From: Oscillospiraceae bacterium
GTDB taxonomy: Bacteria > Bacillota > Clostridia > Oscillospirales > Oscillospiraceae
Length of the DNA stretch: 16,029 bases
Direction of reading: 5' to 3'
Assembly: GCA_017620315.1 (NCBI GenBank)
Contig: JAFZQQ010000406.1
Span: 1-16,029 of the forward strand
The position numbers and the translations under genes are program-made. The notes beneath the pieces are model-generated. The model searched no databases and was not told the DNA's origin. It was given only the letters and a program-made list of their open reading frames with translations. This document shows positions 15,301 to 16,029 of the stretch, in pieces; the stretch's first letter is position 1, and every line of letters begins with the position of its first letter.

Positions 15301-15811
15301 AAAAATGCTCGGGACCGAAAATGTCAGATAGTGTTAAGGCATATTCCTTTGCACCGTTGTAGTTTCCCTCTCTGATACGGCGAGGTATCTCACCGGCAAG
15401 ACAGGCGGAGAGTGCGATCAGACCCTCGTGGTGCTCACGAAGCAGCTCCAGGTCTATGCGAGGTTTGATATAGAAGCCCTCGACATGCGCCATAGAAACA
15501 AGATATGAAAGGTTACGATAGCCTGTTTCGTTTTCACACAGCAGCACCAGATGCCGGGCCTCGCTGTCAAATTCGTGCTGTTTGTCGAACCGGGTTCTCG
15601 GAGCGACATAGACCTCGCAGCCGATTATCGGCTTGACGCCCTCAGCCTTGCAGGCGCGATAAAAGTCGATCACGCCGTACATTACGCCGTGATCGGTTAT
15701 AGCGCAAGCCTCTTGCCCCATGGACTTTACCAGCTTGGGCAGGTCACGGATTCGGCAAGCTCCGTCGAGAAGGCTGTATTCCGTATGAACATGTAGATGA
15801 ACGAACGACAT
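12341..15811 (-). CDS. dnaE: DNA polymerase III alpha subunit DnaE
   Basis: This is the DnaE-type replicative polymerase catalytic subunit. In Firmicutes it normally works beside PolC, for example extending primers on the lagging strand. The 1156 residues match DnaE1. The order is an N-terminal PHP domain (about 1-210), a polymerase palm/fingers region, a helix-hairpin-helix region and a C-terminal OB fold (about 970-1080, LTIAGVVTASKTKTTKKNT). Polymerase motifs include GPGRGSAAGS and catalytic aspartates D398 and D400 in PDIDMDFGD and D548 in KMDFLGL. PHP metal residues are all retained: H7, H9, D16, H41, E66, H87, C137, D205 and H207. The ATG at 15811 uses GAGGGA inside the end of the preceding gene, 1 nt away, so the two are coupled. 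No PolC-style exonuclease insert is present. Confidence 0.98.
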   Translation of the reverse strand: MSFVHLHVHTEYSLLDGACRIRDLPKLVKSMGQEACAITDHGVMYGVIDFYRACKAEGVKPIIGCEVYVAPRTRFDKQHEFDSEARHLVLLCENETGYRNLSYLVSMAHVEGFYIKPRIDLELLREHHEGLIALSACLAGEIPRRIREGNYNGAKEYALTLSDIFGPEHFYIELQDHGIREQAVVNKGLLRLHEETGLPLVVTNDAHYLKKEDAEAHDVLLCIQTGKTVDDENRMRYEPRNFYLRSSEEMADLFPEYPEAVENTAKIAERCNVEFTFGKYHLPEYKLPEGYDSFSYLRELCDEGFAERYGEGCEEYRERLKYEQNIIESMGFTDYFLIVRDFVRYAKSAGVPVGPGRGSAAGSMVSYCLHITDIDPMKYALYFERFLNPERVSMPDIDMDFGDTRRGEVVEYVRRKYGEDHVAQIVTFGTMAARGVIRDVGRALSMTYAECDVIAKLIPATLHMTLNDALKLSRELREKYEGDERIKKLIDTSRALEGMPRHASTHAAGVVITKDPVVSYVPLARNDDTIVCQYTMVTLEELGLLKMDFLGLRNLTILDDAIRMIRGKEPTFTLSEIPDNDPETYEMLQQGKTSGVFQLESSGMTGVCVGLKPENVEDLTAIIALYRPGPMDSIPRFISCKHNPKLVTYQHPALEPILRVTYGCIVYQEQVIEIFRRLAGYSLGQADLIRRAMSKKKAKDVERERATFVHGDKERGIAGCVANGIPQATAEEIYQDIYDFANYAFNKAHAVSYAVVAYQTAYCKRHYMKEYMAALLSSVLDVSEKVNEYFGECKDNGIALLPPDVNHSEAGFTVEEGGIRFGLVAIKNIGRSFIARMTAEREKNGPFTDFQDFCRRMEGVDMNKRAVENLIRAGAFDSMGAKRSQLIAVYEKVMDGISNSSRANLDGQIDFFGMGQDTSRRSELVLPDMPEYSAGELMAMEKETTGLYLSGHPMDAYRNAARAAQAVPIGRIRDDFAQEGGPTSFSDEQKLTIAGVVTASKTKTTKKNTLMAYVTLEDDTGSMEMLCFTRCLDNYGSYLREGQVIAASGRLSVRDEKAPQLMCDFAKPLNEAASGQNHPTQAAQEKRETLYLRLPSMDCPEMAHLRRVLYMFEGRQNQVKIRLADTGKLIGTTCDLRDSLVREMREKLGEENVVVK

Positions 15812-15812
15812 T

Positions 15813-16029
15813 TTATCCCTCGTTTAGTATCTGTTCCGCAAGCTCCGCCGCGGAAGCGATCATCACCCCGCAGTGGCCCTTGATGCCAAGTGCTCTGACG
15901 GCTTCGCTCGGCTCTTCCTTTTCATTTTTCAAAAGCTCGCTGCAGCGCAGAGCGCCGAACTGCTCGGCAAAACGCTTCTGAAACTCCTTTGACTTGGCGG
16001 CAGCTGCACGCTTCGCGGCGGCCGGTTCG
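15813..16029 (-). CDS. C-terminal part of a probable C_GCAxxG_C_C family protein
   Basis: Only the last 71 residues are visible; the start is off the window. They read as an Ala/Lys-rich helix, then FQKRFAEQFGALRCSELL, a short linker, then HCGVMIASAAELAEQILNEG before the stop. The pattern of F-x-x-x-[FY]-G-x-x-x-C-x-x-L followed by a C-x-x-x-I-x-x-A-A helix fits the end of the C_GCAxxG_C_C family, presumed redox or metal-binding proteins of unknown substrate. The diagnostic GCAxxG motif would lie outside the window, so the call is tentative. Its stop is 1 nt from the dnaE ATG, so it is co-transcribed with dnaE. Confidence 0.5.
   Translation of the reverse strand, partial: EPAAAKRAAAAKSKEFQKRFAEQFGALRCSELLKNEKEEPSEAVRALGIKGHCGVMIASAAELAEQILNEG

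Noticed and set aside
12956..15331. A 791-codon open frame on the plus strand, antisense to dnaE
   Set aside because: It lies wholly inside dnaE, whose motifs are unambiguous, has no family-like motifs, and has no ribosome site; it is a codon-bias shadow.
1..16029. Mobile elements, CRISPR arrays, tRNA or rRNA genes, riboswitches
   Set aside because: No transposase or integrase, no regularly spaced repeats, no tRNA-like cloverleaf and no known riboswitch core were seen in the intergenic regions.

Overview
The window looks like chromosomal DNA of an endospore-forming member of the Clostridia, most likely an Oscillospirales/Ruminococcaceae-type gut organism. The evidence is the spore genes (a CwlD-type amidase, CotJA/CotJB and CotJC), the strong GGAGG ribosome binding sites, moderately high GC, and Clostridia-typical families such as DUF4364. 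Nothing in it looks like a phage, transposon, integron or CRISPR locus. Every gene inside the window reads through without a frameshift; only the two edge genes are cut.

Layout. 1-1339 (minus): cwlD followed by radA, joined by a 4-base ATGA overlap; radA runs off the left edge. 1498-2618 (plus): a spore coat operon with an unusual in-frame CotJA-CotJB fusion gene, then cotJC, closed by a 13-bp hairpin. 2692-4545 (minus): recQ helicase. 4716-5642 (plus): an alpha/beta serine hydrolase. These last two are divergent, and the region between them is dense in inverted repeats. 5716-9516 (minus): a complete potA-potB-potC-potD polyamine importer operon with a near-consensus promoter flanked by a 9-bp inverted repeat. 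9651-10487 (minus): a stand-alone SprA-related zincin-like gene with its own promoter and terminator. 10632-11480 (minus): a cysteine-rich protein of unknown function. 11632-12156 (plus): a DUF4364 winged-helix protein. 12341-15811 (minus): dnaE, preceded after 1 nt by the tail of a probable C_GCAxxG_C_C family gene that runs off the right edge.

How the genes relate. The cwlD and cotJ genes face away from each other and both act in spore formation (cortex and coat). RadA, RecQ and DnaE are independent genome-maintenance genes. The pot operon encodes ATPase, two permeases and a lipoprotein receptor for spermidine/putrescine uptake. The remaining genes are single transcription units of poorly known function.

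I do not see an obviously new multi-gene system. The points most worth a second look are the CotJA-CotJB fusion, two different ribosome-binding-site hairpins (a pairing block at cwlD, a loop-exposed site at recQ), palindromes over the recQ/hydrolase promoters, the 26-residue acidic tandem repeat in the SprA-like protein, the conserved-looking Cys-rich orphan, and a highly structured 180-bp convergent intergenic region before dnaE.
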